This document shows positions 51,641 to 60,603 of a DNA stretch of 64,000 nucleotides, piece by piece (positions within the stretch are counted from its first letter, which is position 1; every line of letters starts with the position of its first letter). The stretch lies in NCBI GenBank assembly GCA_951813045.1, contig CATOTF010000002.1, positions 496,001 to 560,000 of the forward strand, in the 5' to 3' direction. A program made the translations under genes and the position numbers. The stretch comes from an uncultured Rhizobiaceae bacterium (GTDB lineage Bacteria; Pseudomonadota; Alphaproteobacteria; Rhizobiales; Rhizobiaceae). The notes under the pieces are model-generated. The model ran no database searches. It saw only the letters and a list, made by a program, of their open reading frames with translations, and was not told the DNA's origin.

Positions 51641-52900
51641 ATGCTTGATAGCCAACCCGGACTTATGGATCAGGTTAGAGAACGATTTGCGCAAGTCGAT
51701 ACTTGCCCGGAGCAGGGCCCCCGCATCTTCTTTGAGAACGCTGGTGGTGCACTGACGTTGAAGTCCGTTGTTGAAGTCTCGAAAAAGTATGCAGAAATAC
51801 CTGATAATCAGGGCCGGGATAATGTTGCTTCTCGAGCGTTGGTCGATGCAATCAACAAATCCAAACAGGACGCCAAATTGTTCCTAAACGCCAGTTCAGG
51901 CCAGGTTTTTGTTGGCGAAAGCGGAACAGAACTCCTGTTCCGCCTGATCAGCAACGCCGTAATTGAAACGCCCGAGAGTGGGAATGTTCTTGGTACTACA
52001 CTTGAGCATCCCGCTTCCCGAAGCGCAGCTCAGCGTTGGGCGAAAATTGCCAGCAAGGAATATGTGAGCGTCCCCCATAATGATGAAACCGGCTCTGTAA
52101 CTGCGCAAGATTACGCGGCGCTGGTCACGCCGGATACACGTGTCGCAACAATCATTCACACCTCACCGGTGACAGGTATGGGCGTCGATGTGAAAGCGAT
52201 ATCGGAAACTATCCGCACCGTTGCCCCGGACTGCTATATCATTGTTGATGGTATTCAACATGCAGCCCATGGGGGGCTGGATATTGATGCGTATAATATC
52301 GATGGTTACGCAATCTCGCCTTACAAAGTATTTTCTCGCCACGGCTATGGCATGGCGTGGATATCAGACCGCTTGTCTGCTCTGCCCCACGACAGTCTGA
52401 TTGACGGACCGGAAGGGAATTGGGAACTTGGTACCCGCGACACGGGCGCTTACGCAACCTTTTCCGAAGTTGTTGATTATATCGATTGGATAGGTGGTCA
52501 GTTTACAGATTCTACGGACCGTCGTGAACGTATCGAAGCGGCAGGGGTGGCCATTCATGCACAGGAAAAAGCCCTGACAGATGCCATGCTTCATGGCACC
52601 GGAAACCTCAAAGGCTTGGCCGATATGGAAGAGGTTTCCATTATCGGTGGGATAGACAATCCCCTCCGCGAGGGGCTTGTTGCCATGAATATTGACGGTG
52701 TGGACGCTGGTGCTCTTGTGTCTGAATTGAATGAGCGCGGTATCCGCGTGCATATTCGTAAAGCAGACCACTATTCTGGTAATGTTCTAAACCCGCTAGG
52801 GATGCCATCTTGCGTGCGGGTTTCCATGTGCCACTATAACACCGTTGGTGAAGTCGCCCGTTTTCTCGAAGCGGTTCGCGATATTATCGCCAACAGATAG
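51641..52900 (+). CDS. Class V aminotransferase / cysteine desulfurase-like protein
   Basis: PLP enzyme of about 419 residues. The fold is shown by RIFFENAGGALTLKSVV, LGTTLEHPASRSAAQRWA, CYIIVDGIQHAAHGGLDIDAY (PLP-binding Asp) and the PLP Lys in AISPYKVFSRHGYGMAW. No Cys-loop of IscS/SufS type is seen, so it is not a clear cysteine desulfurase. The ATG at 51641 gives a normal N-terminus; a TTG 45 bp earlier is possible. It lies after allA, separated by about 120 bp. Substrate unknown. Confidence 0.8.
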   Translation: MLDSQPGLMDQVRERFAQVDTCPEQGPRIFFENAGGALTLKSVVEVSKKYAEIPDNQGRDNVASRALVDAINKSKQDAKLFLNASSGQVFVGESGTELLFRLISNAVIETPESGNVLGTTLEHPASRSAAQRWAKIASKEYVSVPHNDETGSVTAQDYAALVTPDTRVATIIHTSPVTGMGVDVKAISETIRTVAPDCYIIVDGIQHAAHGGLDIDAYNIDGYAISPYKVFSRHGYGMAWISDRLSALPHDSLIDGPEGNWELGTRDTGAYATFSEVVDYIDWIGGQFTDSTDRRERIEAAGVAIHAQEKALTDAMLHGTGNLKGLADMEEVSIIGGIDNPLREGLVAMNIDGVDAGALVSELNERGIRVHIRKADHYSGNVLNPLGMPSCVRVSMCHYNTVGEVARFLEAVRDIIANR

Positions 52901-52954
52901 GACGCACGGGTAAATCGGCGAGCCCGGTCTGCTATTTTAGGCAGCCCAGTTTGT

Positions 52955-54364
52955 TCAGAGACCCCACGGACCGTTATGCGCGCCCGGCTTGTCGACACGT
53001 TCAAACGTGTGGGCGCCGAAAAAGTCGCGCTGCCCTTGCAGCATGTTTGCGGTGCCACGTTTCGTTCGTATTGTATCGAAATAGGCGATGGCAGTCGACA
53101 ATGCGGGTGCTGCATGCCCTGCCATCAGCGCCGTTGCCGAAACCTTGCGCAAGCTGTCATGGCCGTTTTTCATCTTGTCGGCAAAGTATGGCGCAAACAT
53201 CAGATTCACGCCCGGATGTTGGGTCAAGGCGTCTGACATGTCGTTCAGCATGGAAGATCGAATAATGCAGCCTTCACGCCAGACTTTCGCAATTTCTGCC
53301 ATCGGCAAGCCCCAGTCGTATTCTTCGCTGGCGGCAGATAGCATGGCAAAGCCTTGCGCATAACAAGCGACCTTGCCAGTCAACAGCGCTTCTTCCATAA
53401 GGTCGTTCGTCAGCGAATCGCTGTCAATTGCTTGCGGACTAGCACCAAAGATTTCTTCACCAGACGTTCTCTCATCCAACGTGGATGATAAGTTTCTTGC
53501 AGCGACGGCTGCATCGATTACCGTTACTGGGCTACCCAGTTTGAGAGCTTCGATGGCTGTCCAGCGTCCGGTTCCTTTTTGGCCAGCCCTGTCGAGAATG
53601 ATATCGAGCACAGGCTTGCCCGTTTCTCCGTCGATAGCGGCAGCAACTTCGCCGGAAATATCGATGAGATATGATTGGAGCGGCCCTTTGTTCCATTGTT
53701 TAAAGACATTTGAGATTTCACTAGCGGAGAGATTTAGCCCGTCACGCATTAAGCCGTAGACCTCAGCAATCATCTGCATGTCTGCATATTCAATACCGTT
53801 ATGAACCATTTTGACAAAATGCCCCGCGCCACCGGCACCCATCCACGTTGCACACGGGTGCCCTTCATATTTTGCTGATATCGCTTCCAACATCGGAGCG
53901 ACGCGGTCCCAAGCCGTTTTTGCGCCACTGCCCATAATGGACGGCCCGTGACGTGCGCCTTCTTCACCGCCGGATACACCAATGCCGAGAAACATTTCAC
54001 CGGCTTTGTCAGCGGCTTCCGCGCGGCGGTTAGTGTCTTCGAAGTGGGCATTGCCCGCGTCAATTATGAGATCGTCCTTATCGAGTAGCGGGCGTAACGC
54101 CTCCATTTGTTGGTCGACGACTGGACCTGCAGGGACCATCAAAATGATGCTGCGCGGGCTTTCAATCGAGTCAACAAATGCTTCAAGAGTTTCGCAAGGA
54201 ACAACGCTTGACGCCAACTCGCCAGATTCACCGTGAAACTCTCTGGTTCGCGCCACCGTCCGGTTAAACACAGATATGGGATAGCCTTTTTCAGCAATAT
54301 TAAGCGCGAGGTTCGACCCCATGGTTCCAAGGCCTATTAATCCGACGGTTGGTTTCTTACTCAT
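52955..54364 (-). CDS. gnd: 6-phosphogluconate dehydrogenase, decarboxylating
   Basis: NADP enzyme of 469 residues forming ribulose 5-phosphate in the pentose phosphate pathway. The N-terminal Rossmann motif GLIGLGTMGSNLALNIAEKGY, VFNRT, GVSGGEEGARHGPSIMGSG and the catalytic Lys/His region HFVKMVHNGIEYADMQMIAE are conserved. C-terminal QGQRDFFGAHTFERVDKPG closes the family. Length is normal. Stands alone with 240 bp of unassigned sequence upstream. Confidence 0.95.
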   Translation of the reverse strand: MSKKPTVGLIGLGTMGSNLALNIAEKGYPISVFNRTVARTREFHGESGELASSVVPCETLEAFVDSIESPRSIILMVPAGPVVDQQMEALRPLLDKDDLIIDAGNAHFEDTNRRAEAADKAGEMFLGIGVSGGEEGARHGPSIMGSGAKTAWDRVAPMLEAISAKYEGHPCATWMGAGGAGHFVKMVHNGIEYADMQMIAEVYGLMRDGLNLSASEISNVFKQWNKGPLQSYLIDISGEVAAAIDGETGKPVLDIILDRAGQKGTGRWTAIEALKLGSPVTVIDAAVAARNLSSTLDERTSGEEIFGASPQAIDSDSLTNDLMEEALLTGKVACYAQGFAMLSAASEEYDWGLPMAEIAKVWREGCIIRSSMLNDMSDALTQHPGVNLMFAPYFADKMKNGHDSLRKVSATALMAGHAAPALSTAIAYFDTIRTKRGTANMLQGQRDFFGAHTFERVDKPGAHNGPWGL

Positions 54365-54607
54365 TTAGAATATCTCTCACTTGCTGTTTATTCCATCCTA
54401 TCGGCTTTTTAAGGGGGCGTCATGGTGAGGAGGATCACATATTTGGCTGATCATAATCTACACACAGATGTTTACCTGCTTACGGCGTGAACGGCGGTGC
54501 TGTATAATTGAGGTGGTAGACCTTAAGGCTTGAGTCCCCGTACGCTCATCTATACCCAGTCTATTGATGGTGAAACCCCCTACAAGTTCAGAAATGAAAC
54601 GTGAGAC

Positions 54608-55792
54608 ATGACAGAACCTGTGTTAAATAAAGAACAGGCTGTGTTCTTCAATACATGCAGACAAGCGTTGAATGACGAGACCTTTAAACGTGTCGTGTTT
54701 ACCGGCCCGGGCAAAGGGAACGACAAGGTGCAGGTCCGTTTCGATCTGGTTTTGGGCGAGACGAAAAAACTTGTTGTGTTGAGTACAAACCGAAATCAGG
54801 ACAAACGATCACTGGACTTCGATGTTGACGTTTTGCTGAAACTGATGTCCAGCGACGATGTTGTGCCGTTTCGAGCTGCGGTTCTGTCAACGGAAACATT
54901 CGATTTTCATTATGCAGAAAACCGGAAAGGTCATGCACGTACCTACCGCGCAAAACCGAGCATGAAGGGTGTTGAGAATAACCATAACCGCCAGAAGAAT
55001 TATGTGCTTGACCCGACGCGTCCGTATCTCCGTGGACTGGGCGTCACGTCGCAAAAAGGCGTAGTTATCAAGAAACACTACGGAAAGTTCAGGCAAATTG
55101 CGAACTTTATTGAAATAATCGATCGGGATATCGGTGAATTTGTATCGTCGACAGATCGACCTATCACGATGACAGATTTAGGATGCGGCAAGGGTTATCT
55201 CACATTTGCCGCCTACGATTATATCCGCGAACGTGCCAAACATCAGCCGCAAGCGACCGGTATCGACATCAAGGCTAATGTGATCGACTTGTGCAATTCC
55301 ATTTCCAGCGGTGTGGGGTTCTCCGGGCTTAGATTTATCAATGGGCGAATTCAAAAAGATAAGCCCATCGAAGTCGATATACTCATAGCTCTCCATGCAT
55401 GCGATACGGCAACGGACGATGCTCTTGCCCATGGTGTACGTTCGCATATGAAGTATTTCTTTTGCGCGCCGTGCTGCCAGGCGGAGATTGCCGTGCAGCT
55501 GACCGAAGGTGCGTCGGTTTTTCAATCTATCAATAATTTTCCGTTGATGCGGCGGCGGCAGGCTGACGTGATTACCGATGTGTGCCGGGCATTATTGCTC
55601 ACCGCGCTGGGGTACAGGGTAAAATTTCTGGAATTCACGGCACTTGAGCATACCTCAAAGAACGTGATGCTTGCAGGGTATCTTGATGAGAGTGTCGATC
55701 GCAGAAAAGCGCACACGGATTATCTCCAGTTGAAGCGGGAATGCGGATTCAAACGCCATTCACTCGAAAATAATCTCAGCGACCTTCTTTAA
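54608..55792 (+). CDS. SAM-dependent methyltransferase (Methyltransf_32-like)
   Basis: Protein of 394 residues. An N-terminal domain (1-170) of unknown role precedes a Rossmann methyltransferase. Motif I is TMTDLGCGKGYLTFAAYDYI (about 190-210), the acidic loop TGIDIKANVIDLCNSI, and DILIALHACDTATDDALAHGV with CAPCCQAEI, which is the pattern of the GSTCD/Methyltransf_32 group. The family is suspected to methylate RNA or protein; the substrate here is unknown. The start has TGAGAC upstream. Confidence 0.82.
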   Translation: MTEPVLNKEQAVFFNTCRQALNDETFKRVVFTGPGKGNDKVQVRFDLVLGETKKLVVLSTNRNQDKRSLDFDVDVLLKLMSSDDVVPFRAAVLSTETFDFHYAENRKGHARTYRAKPSMKGVENNHNRQKNYVLDPTRPYLRGLGVTSQKGVVIKKHYGKFRQIANFIEIIDRDIGEFVSSTDRPITMTDLGCGKGYLTFAAYDYIRERAKHQPQATGIDIKANVIDLCNSISSGVGFSGLRFINGRIQKDKPIEVDILIALHACDTATDDALAHGVRSHMKYFFCAPCCQAEIAVQLTEGASVFQSINNFPLMRRRQADVITDVCRALLLTALGYRVKFLEFTALEHTSKNVMLAGYLDESVDRRKAHTDYLQLKRECGFKRHSLENNLSDLL

Positions 55793-55853
55793 CGGCCACA
55801 ACCGCCGAACGATTTGATGACGTTAAGTAATCGTCAATAGGTTGATCGTACAT

Positions 55854-57491
55854 ATGATTCGCAACTTATTGGTGTATATCATGAATGCTACTGCAATTGA
55901 CAATTCAAAACAGGCGAAGCTGCGGAGTAATCTTTCCGTTGCACAATCGCAAAACCCGGTAGTTCCGGCAATTAAAAACGGGTCGACTGCCTCCGCGCAT
56001 ACTGAAACCGAAATCATGCACCGTATCTTTGATACAATGGAGCAGGGTATTTTGGTGTGGTCGTCGGAAGGCCTTTGTGAATTTTACAATAAGCGGGTCT
56101 TCGATGTTATGGAACTGGCGGAAACACAGATCTACATCGGTCGAAGCCGCGCCGACTTCCTGACCGATGCTGTCATTCGAGAGGAAATGTCAGGAGAGGC
56201 GCGCGATAAAGTACAGGCAAAATTCGAACGCGCGTTACCATTTTCGTTTGATCGTGTGTTGCCGTCAAACCGGGTGGTGGCAACAAACGCCCGACCATTG
56301 GCTGAGGGGGGCTTCGTTGTAACGTTTACCGATGTTACAGAACCGCGGCGCCAACAAACTGAACTGGGTCAGGCTAAACAATTAGCAGAATCTGCAGAGG
56401 TGAAAGCGCGCGACGCCCTAGAGGTTGAGAAGACCCGCAAACGCGAGAATCGGCTCCTTTCCGAATTGGGGGAATGGCTGCAAAGCTGTAAATCGCTGGA
56501 TGAATTGTTTGAGATCATAAGCCGGTTTATGGCGAAACTGTTTCCCGGAACTATCGGGGAACTATATGTCTACAGCAATTCACGAGATGTGCTCGACGGC
56601 GCCTGTAACTGGAACAGTAAAACAATTCAGGATCATATACAGCCGGATGATTGCTGGTCTCTGCGGCGCGGACGCATGTATAAATATGGAGCTGGATTGG
56701 TTGATTTCGCGTGCACCCATGTGGTTCCTGAAGACACACCTGGAAGTTCCTGCAAACAAAGTTACCTGTGCATCCCGATTATTGCGCATGGCGACACAGT
56801 AGGCTTGCTGCACATCCGATTTGAAGACGAGGCCGATCAAGTCGGCCCTAAACCGGTTCATGACGCCCTTCAAAGCTTTGCACTGCGTTGCTCAGAGCAG
56901 ATCAGCCTCGCGATTGCGAATGTGAAACTTCGGGACGAATTGCGCGAGCAATCCACCAAAGATCCGCTCACCGGTCTCTTTAACCGCCGATATTTTCTTG
57001 ATGCATGTCGCCGGTCATTCAACATGGCTGCTGCTAATGATCAGACGGTTGGGTTGATCTTTTTCGACGCGGATAATTTCAAGACGTTCAACGACCACCA
57101 CGGCCACGATGCGGGTGATATTGTTCTACGATCGATCGCGGATGCAATGCATAAACAGTTTAGTGGCGATGAAATTCCCTGCCGGTTCGGCGGTGAAGAA
57201 TTCACAGTTCTGGTGCCCGGTAAGTCAAAACAAGAAACGGCAGATCTGGCTGAACAATTGAGAATGCGTATTGAGCAACTGGTTGTACGTTATCGGGAAT
57301 CTGAACTACCGAAGGTGACGATATCTGTGGGAGTAGCCGCATTTCCGGAGGCCGGACGGCAGGTGCTTGATGTAATTAACTCAGCTGATGATGCAGTTTA
57401 TCGCGCAAAGGCACTGGGAAAAAACCGGGTATGTGTTGATAACCAACCAGATCCTATCCCCCAAATTCTACAAAATGAAAATGATCAATAA
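55854..57491 (+). CDS. Diguanylate cyclase with PAS and GAF sensor domains
   Basis: Signalling protein of about 545 residues making c-di-GMP. A PAS domain (about 45-165; MEQGILVWSSEGLCEFYNKRVFDVMEL) is followed by a coiled coil (about 170-195), a GAF domain (about 205-365; SYLCIPIIAHGDTVGLLHIRFE) and a GGDEF domain with LTGLFNRRYFLDAC and the active site RFGGEEF. The inhibitory RxxD site five residues before it is replaced (SGDE), so feedback inhibition is probably absent. No EAL domain. The start is uncertain: ATG at 55854 or at 55881, neither with a clear ribosome site. Confidence 0.85.
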   Translation: MIRNLLVYIMNATAIDNSKQAKLRSNLSVAQSQNPVVPAIKNGSTASAHTETEIMHRIFDTMEQGILVWSSEGLCEFYNKRVFDVMELAETQIYIGRSRADFLTDAVIREEMSGEARDKVQAKFERALPFSFDRVLPSNRVVATNARPLAEGGFVVTFTDVTEPRRQQTELGQAKQLAESAEVKARDALEVEKTRKRENRLLSELGEWLQSCKSLDELFEIISRFMAKLFPGTIGELYVYSNSRDVLDGACNWNSKTIQDHIQPDDCWSLRRGRMYKYGAGLVDFACTHVVPEDTPGSSCKQSYLCIPIIAHGDTVGLLHIRFEDEADQVGPKPVHDALQSFALRCSEQISLAIANVKLRDELREQSTKDPLTGLFNRRYFLDACRRSFNMAAANDQTVGLIFFDADNFKTFNDHHGHDAGDIVLRSIADAMHKQFSGDEIPCRFGGEEFTVLVPGKSKQETADLAEQLRMRIEQLVVRYRESELPKVTISVGVAAFPEAGRQVLDVINSADDAVYRAKALGKNRVCVDNQPDPIPQILQNENDQ

Positions 57492-57560
57492 GCCGTAATG
57501 GGCACTGCAAGCACTGCTTACATTCCCCTGCTTACGGATATAAGAAAACCTGACAGTACC

Positions 57561-57899
57561 ATGACCATAAAGATGCTTGAAACACGCCGTATATCTTTCC
57601 CGGTTCGATTTACGATTATTCTATTTTCGTTGCTGACTGCCGGAGTTTCAACAGCGCAACAGCGATCTGTTGAACGGGGTAATTCATTTGAACCTCTTCA
57701 GGCCGTAAATATCGGAGATCTGGACAAGTGGAATTATCAATCAACGGAAAAGGTTGATCTGATCACTACTGGAAGTGCTGAAGAAAACAAAACCAAGCGA
57801 ACCTGGTTGAAAATGCAAAAAACTCAACAGGAGTGTGGTCAGTGTGTGTTGAGACAACCTTTCCCGGGCGACATCACTTCCGGTCAATCTGAAAACTAA
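57561..57899 (+). CDS. Small secreted protein of unknown function
   Basis: Predicted protein of 112 residues. A basic start (MTIKMLETRRISFPVRF) and hydrophobic core (TIILFSLLTAGVSTA) suggest a signal peptide cleaved before QQRSVERG. The mature part is polar and has one CGQC motif (QECGQCVLRQPF) near the C-terminus, which may form a disulfide or bind metal. No family recognised. An ATG 63 bp earlier would remove the signal-peptide pattern. It follows the diguanylate cyclase by 69 bp and converges with the FAD-dehydrogenase gene. Confidence 0.6.
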   Translation: MTIKMLETRRISFPVRFTIILFSLLTAGVSTAQQRSVERGNSFEPLQAVNIGDLDKWNYQSTEKVDLITTGSAEENKTKRTWLKMQKTQQECGQCVLRQPFPGDITSGQSEN

Positions 57900-57900
57900 T

Positions 57901-59553
57901 TCATGCGATAGACGCGGATCGACCAGCATTCCGTCCTGAAAATATACATCCACCGAGAAACGTGCCTTCCAGCGCATTATACCCATGGTAACCGCCGCCA
58001 CCAAAGCCCGCTGCCTCCCCGGCGGCGAACAGTCCGGGAATCACATCACCATTGGCGTTCAGGCATTGCGAATCCAGGTTTGTTTGCAGTCCCCCCAGTG
58101 TTTTACGCGTTAAAATATGCAGCTTTACCGCGATGAGTGGTCCATTTTCCGGGTCAAGAATTTTGTGTGGTTTTGCAGTTCTGATCAGCCTGTCGCCGCG
58201 ATAGTTACGCGCAGCATGAATAGCCATGATCTGCGGGTCTTTTGTGAATGGGTTATCGATTTGAAGGTCTCTGGCGATAATTTGTGCTTTTAGTTTTTCA
58301 ACCTTTACGAGCTCTGCCCCGGTAAGCCGGTTCATGCCCATCACCAACTCTTCGACTGTGTTGGCGACAATAAAATCTTCACCTTTTTCTTTGAATGCCT
58401 CAACGGCGGCAGTTGCGCCTTTGCCCAGTCGACTGCGTAATACTTCAATCCATTTTTTTGAAGTGAAATCAGGGTTCTGCTCGGAGCCTGATAAGGCAAA
58501 CTCCTTCTCAATGATCTTTTGCGTAAGCACAAACCAGGAGTAGTCGTAGCCGGTGTCCAAAATGGTTTTGAGCGAAGTCGTGGTATCAAAGCCTGGAAAA
58601 TTGGGTGCACCAAATCGATTACCCTCCGCATCAAACCAAAGGGAAGAGGGGCCCGGTAAAATGCGAATACCGTGGGAGGGCCAGATCGGGTTCCAGTTAC
58701 GTACGCCTTCGGTATAGTGCCACATCCGGTCTTCGTTTATGAGATTTGCACCTGCATATTGCGCAACGCCGATCATCTTTCCATCGACATGGAACGGGAC
58801 ACCTGAAATCATCGATTTGGGTGGTTCACCGAGCCGACTTCGAGGCCAGTTCTTGCGAACAAGATCAAGATTGCCACCTATTCCACCGGAAGTAACGAAT
58901 ACGTTTGGCGCTTTAAATTCAAAATTGCCAGCCACATCGCGGTTGGTTTTTTGGCCCCGCTCCCTATTATCTTGTTTCAAAATATCACCCGATACGCCGA
59001 TAACTGCACCAGCTTGGGTGATGAGATTGGAAACCCGATGTCGAAATCGGAAAGAAATGTAACCATTAGAGATGTGTTCGCGGACGCGCCGTTCAAAATG
59101 CTCCATAACACCTGGACCGGTACCCCAGGTGATGTGAAACCGGGGAACAGAATTGCCATGTCCATTAGCGGAGGAGCCGCCGCGTTCTGCCCATCCAACA
59201 ACAGGAAACCAGCGTAATCCCATATTGTACAACCATGGACGCATCTCACCCGTTGCAAATTCGAGATATGCTTCTGCCCACTTTCGTGGCCAATGGTCTT
59301 CTGGGCGATCAAATTGGGCAGATCCCATCCAATCCAAATTGGCGAGTTCGAATGAATCCTTAATTTTCATTCGCCGCTGTTCCGGAGTATCGATCATTAG
59401 CAGGCCACCAAGTGACCAGAAGGCCTGACCTCCGAGGAAGTTTTCTGGTTCCTGGTCGAGAACAATTACTTTCTTTCCCCGGTCTCCCAGTTCCGCAGCA
59501 GCAACCAGACCGGCGAGGCCACCGCCTACAATAATGACATCAGCATCATCCAC
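57901..59553 (-). CDS. FAD-binding dehydrogenase (KstD-like)
   Basis: Flavoprotein of about 550 residues. The FAD motif is DVIIVGGGLAGLVAAAELGDRGKKVIVLDQE. FLGGQAFWSLGGLL and the C-terminal GEAAGFGGGGYHGYNALEGTFLGGCIFSGRNAG match the 3-ketosteroid-dehydrogenase/fumarate-reductase flavoprotein superfamily. GTG at 59553 lies 5 bp after the upstream symporter stop with AAAGG in front, so it is preferred to an ATG at 59589 that overlaps the symporter gene. The neighbour symporter of bile-acid/sodium type hints at steroid or organic-anion substrates, but this is inference. Confidence 0.83.
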   Translation of the reverse strand: MDDADVIIVGGGLAGLVAAAELGDRGKKVIVLDQEPENFLGGQAFWSLGGLLMIDTPEQRRMKIKDSFELANLDWMGSAQFDRPEDHWPRKWAEAYLEFATGEMRPWLYNMGLRWFPVVGWAERGGSSANGHGNSVPRFHITWGTGPGVMEHFERRVREHISNGYISFRFRHRVSNLITQAGAVIGVSGDILKQDNRERGQKTNRDVAGNFEFKAPNVFVTSGGIGGNLDLVRKNWPRSRLGEPPKSMISGVPFHVDGKMIGVAQYAGANLINEDRMWHYTEGVRNWNPIWPSHGIRILPGPSSLWFDAEGNRFGAPNFPGFDTTTSLKTILDTGYDYSWFVLTQKIIEKEFALSGSEQNPDFTSKKWIEVLRSRLGKGATAAVEAFKEKGEDFIVANTVEELVMGMNRLTGAELVKVEKLKAQIIARDLQIDNPFTKDPQIMAIHAARNYRGDRLIRTAKPHKILDPENGPLIAVKLHILTRKTLGGLQTNLDSQCLNANGDVIPGLFAAGEAAGFGGGGYHGYNALEGTFLGGCIFSGRNAGRSASIA

Positions 59554-59558
59554 GTTTC

Positions 59559-60428
59559 TCAGCCTTTGGAAGTCACGCCCCGCATCCATAGCACGATTGG
59601 GACGGTAACAATGTACATTGTAATGCCGTAAACTGCAGAGGGCAGGGAATACGGGCTGAAACCGGAAGCCTGCGCAGCAACTATTGTTCCCAGTGCAATA
59701 CCAACAGTGCTGTTTTGTATGCCTGTTTCAATTGCTGCGGTTTTCAACTCCTCGAGGTTGAGACCGGCTAACTTTGCGATAATTGCGCCAAGCGTGACCA
59801 GCACGATGTTGAGCAAGATGACCGAAGGTCCAAGCACGGGCAGATTGTCCACAAACGTTTTCCAGTTCCCAGCAAGTGCTGCAACAACGATAATCACAAA
59901 CAGCGCGGCTGCGATTTTGGAGACTGTCGGTTCAGCGCGAATTGCCCGCTCACGGGAAAAATGTCGCACCAAAATTCCAATTGTTACAGGTAGAGCCGTT
60001 ATTAAAAACATGATTATCGCTAATCGGGTCACTGAGACTGGTGGAGTTTCGGCACCCGTAAAATGAGAAATAGACCACACAACCAGTAGTGGAACACTGA
60101 TCATGCTGAAAAGGCTTACAACCGCAGTCAATGATACCGAAAGCGCAACATCACCCTTCGCCAATTTGGTCATAATGTTGGTTGTCACGCCGCCTGGACA
60201 AAGTGATAAAATCATCAGCCCAACGGCGAGTTCAGCCGGAAGTCCCAATAGAACAGCGATTAGATAAGCGGTTACGGGAACCAGAAGCAACTGGTTCCCC
60301 GCACCTATCATAAAGGCAAACGGGCGTTTCAAAACACGGGTGAAGTCTCCCACAGTCAATCCAAGCCCAAGCGAGAACATGATGAATGCAAGTGCTAGTG
60401 GGAGCACCACATTGATTAGAAAATCCAT
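59559..60428 (-). CDS. Bile acid:sodium symporter family protein
   Basis: Integral membrane protein of 289 residues with about nine helices, BASS family. FIMFSLGLGLTVGDFTRVLKRPFAFMIG, VGLMILSLCPGGVTTNIMTKLAKGDVALSVSLTAV and ETGIQNSTVGIALGTIV are the family signatures (crossed unwound helices at SLCPGG and QNSTV). It imports organic anions with sodium. Same operon as the FAD dehydrogenase. Divergent from the P450. Confidence 0.9.
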   Translation of the reverse strand: MDFLINVVLPLALAFIMFSLGLGLTVGDFTRVLKRPFAFMIGAGNQLLLVPVTAYLIAVLLGLPAELAVGLMILSLCPGGVTTNIMTKLAKGDVALSVSLTAVVSLFSMISVPLLVVWSISHFTGAETPPVSVTRLAIIMFLITALPVTIGILVRHFSRERAIRAEPTVSKIAAALFVIIVVAALAGNWKTFVDNLPVLGPSVILLNIVLVTLGAIIAKLAGLNLEELKTAAIETGIQNSTVGIALGTIVAAQASGFSPYSLPSAVYGITMYIVTVPIVLWMRGVTSKG

Positions 60429-60603
60429 TTTTTATTTCCCCTAACCCTAACCGTTCAACTAGCTTAAAGCACACAAACAGCTTTCCCAAGACGCGTTTTT
60501 AAAACCAACAGCTTATAGATTGATCGATTGACTTTTACGTCAAAATTGGCACTTTCCAGAAAGTGCGCTCAGTGCTGCGTTAAGAGATGCATCCGGGAAA
60601 TTT

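Noticed and set aside
54365-54607. Possible small RNA or tRNA between gnd and the methyltransferase gene
   Set aside because: No cloverleaf, terminator or conserved stem could be found by eye.
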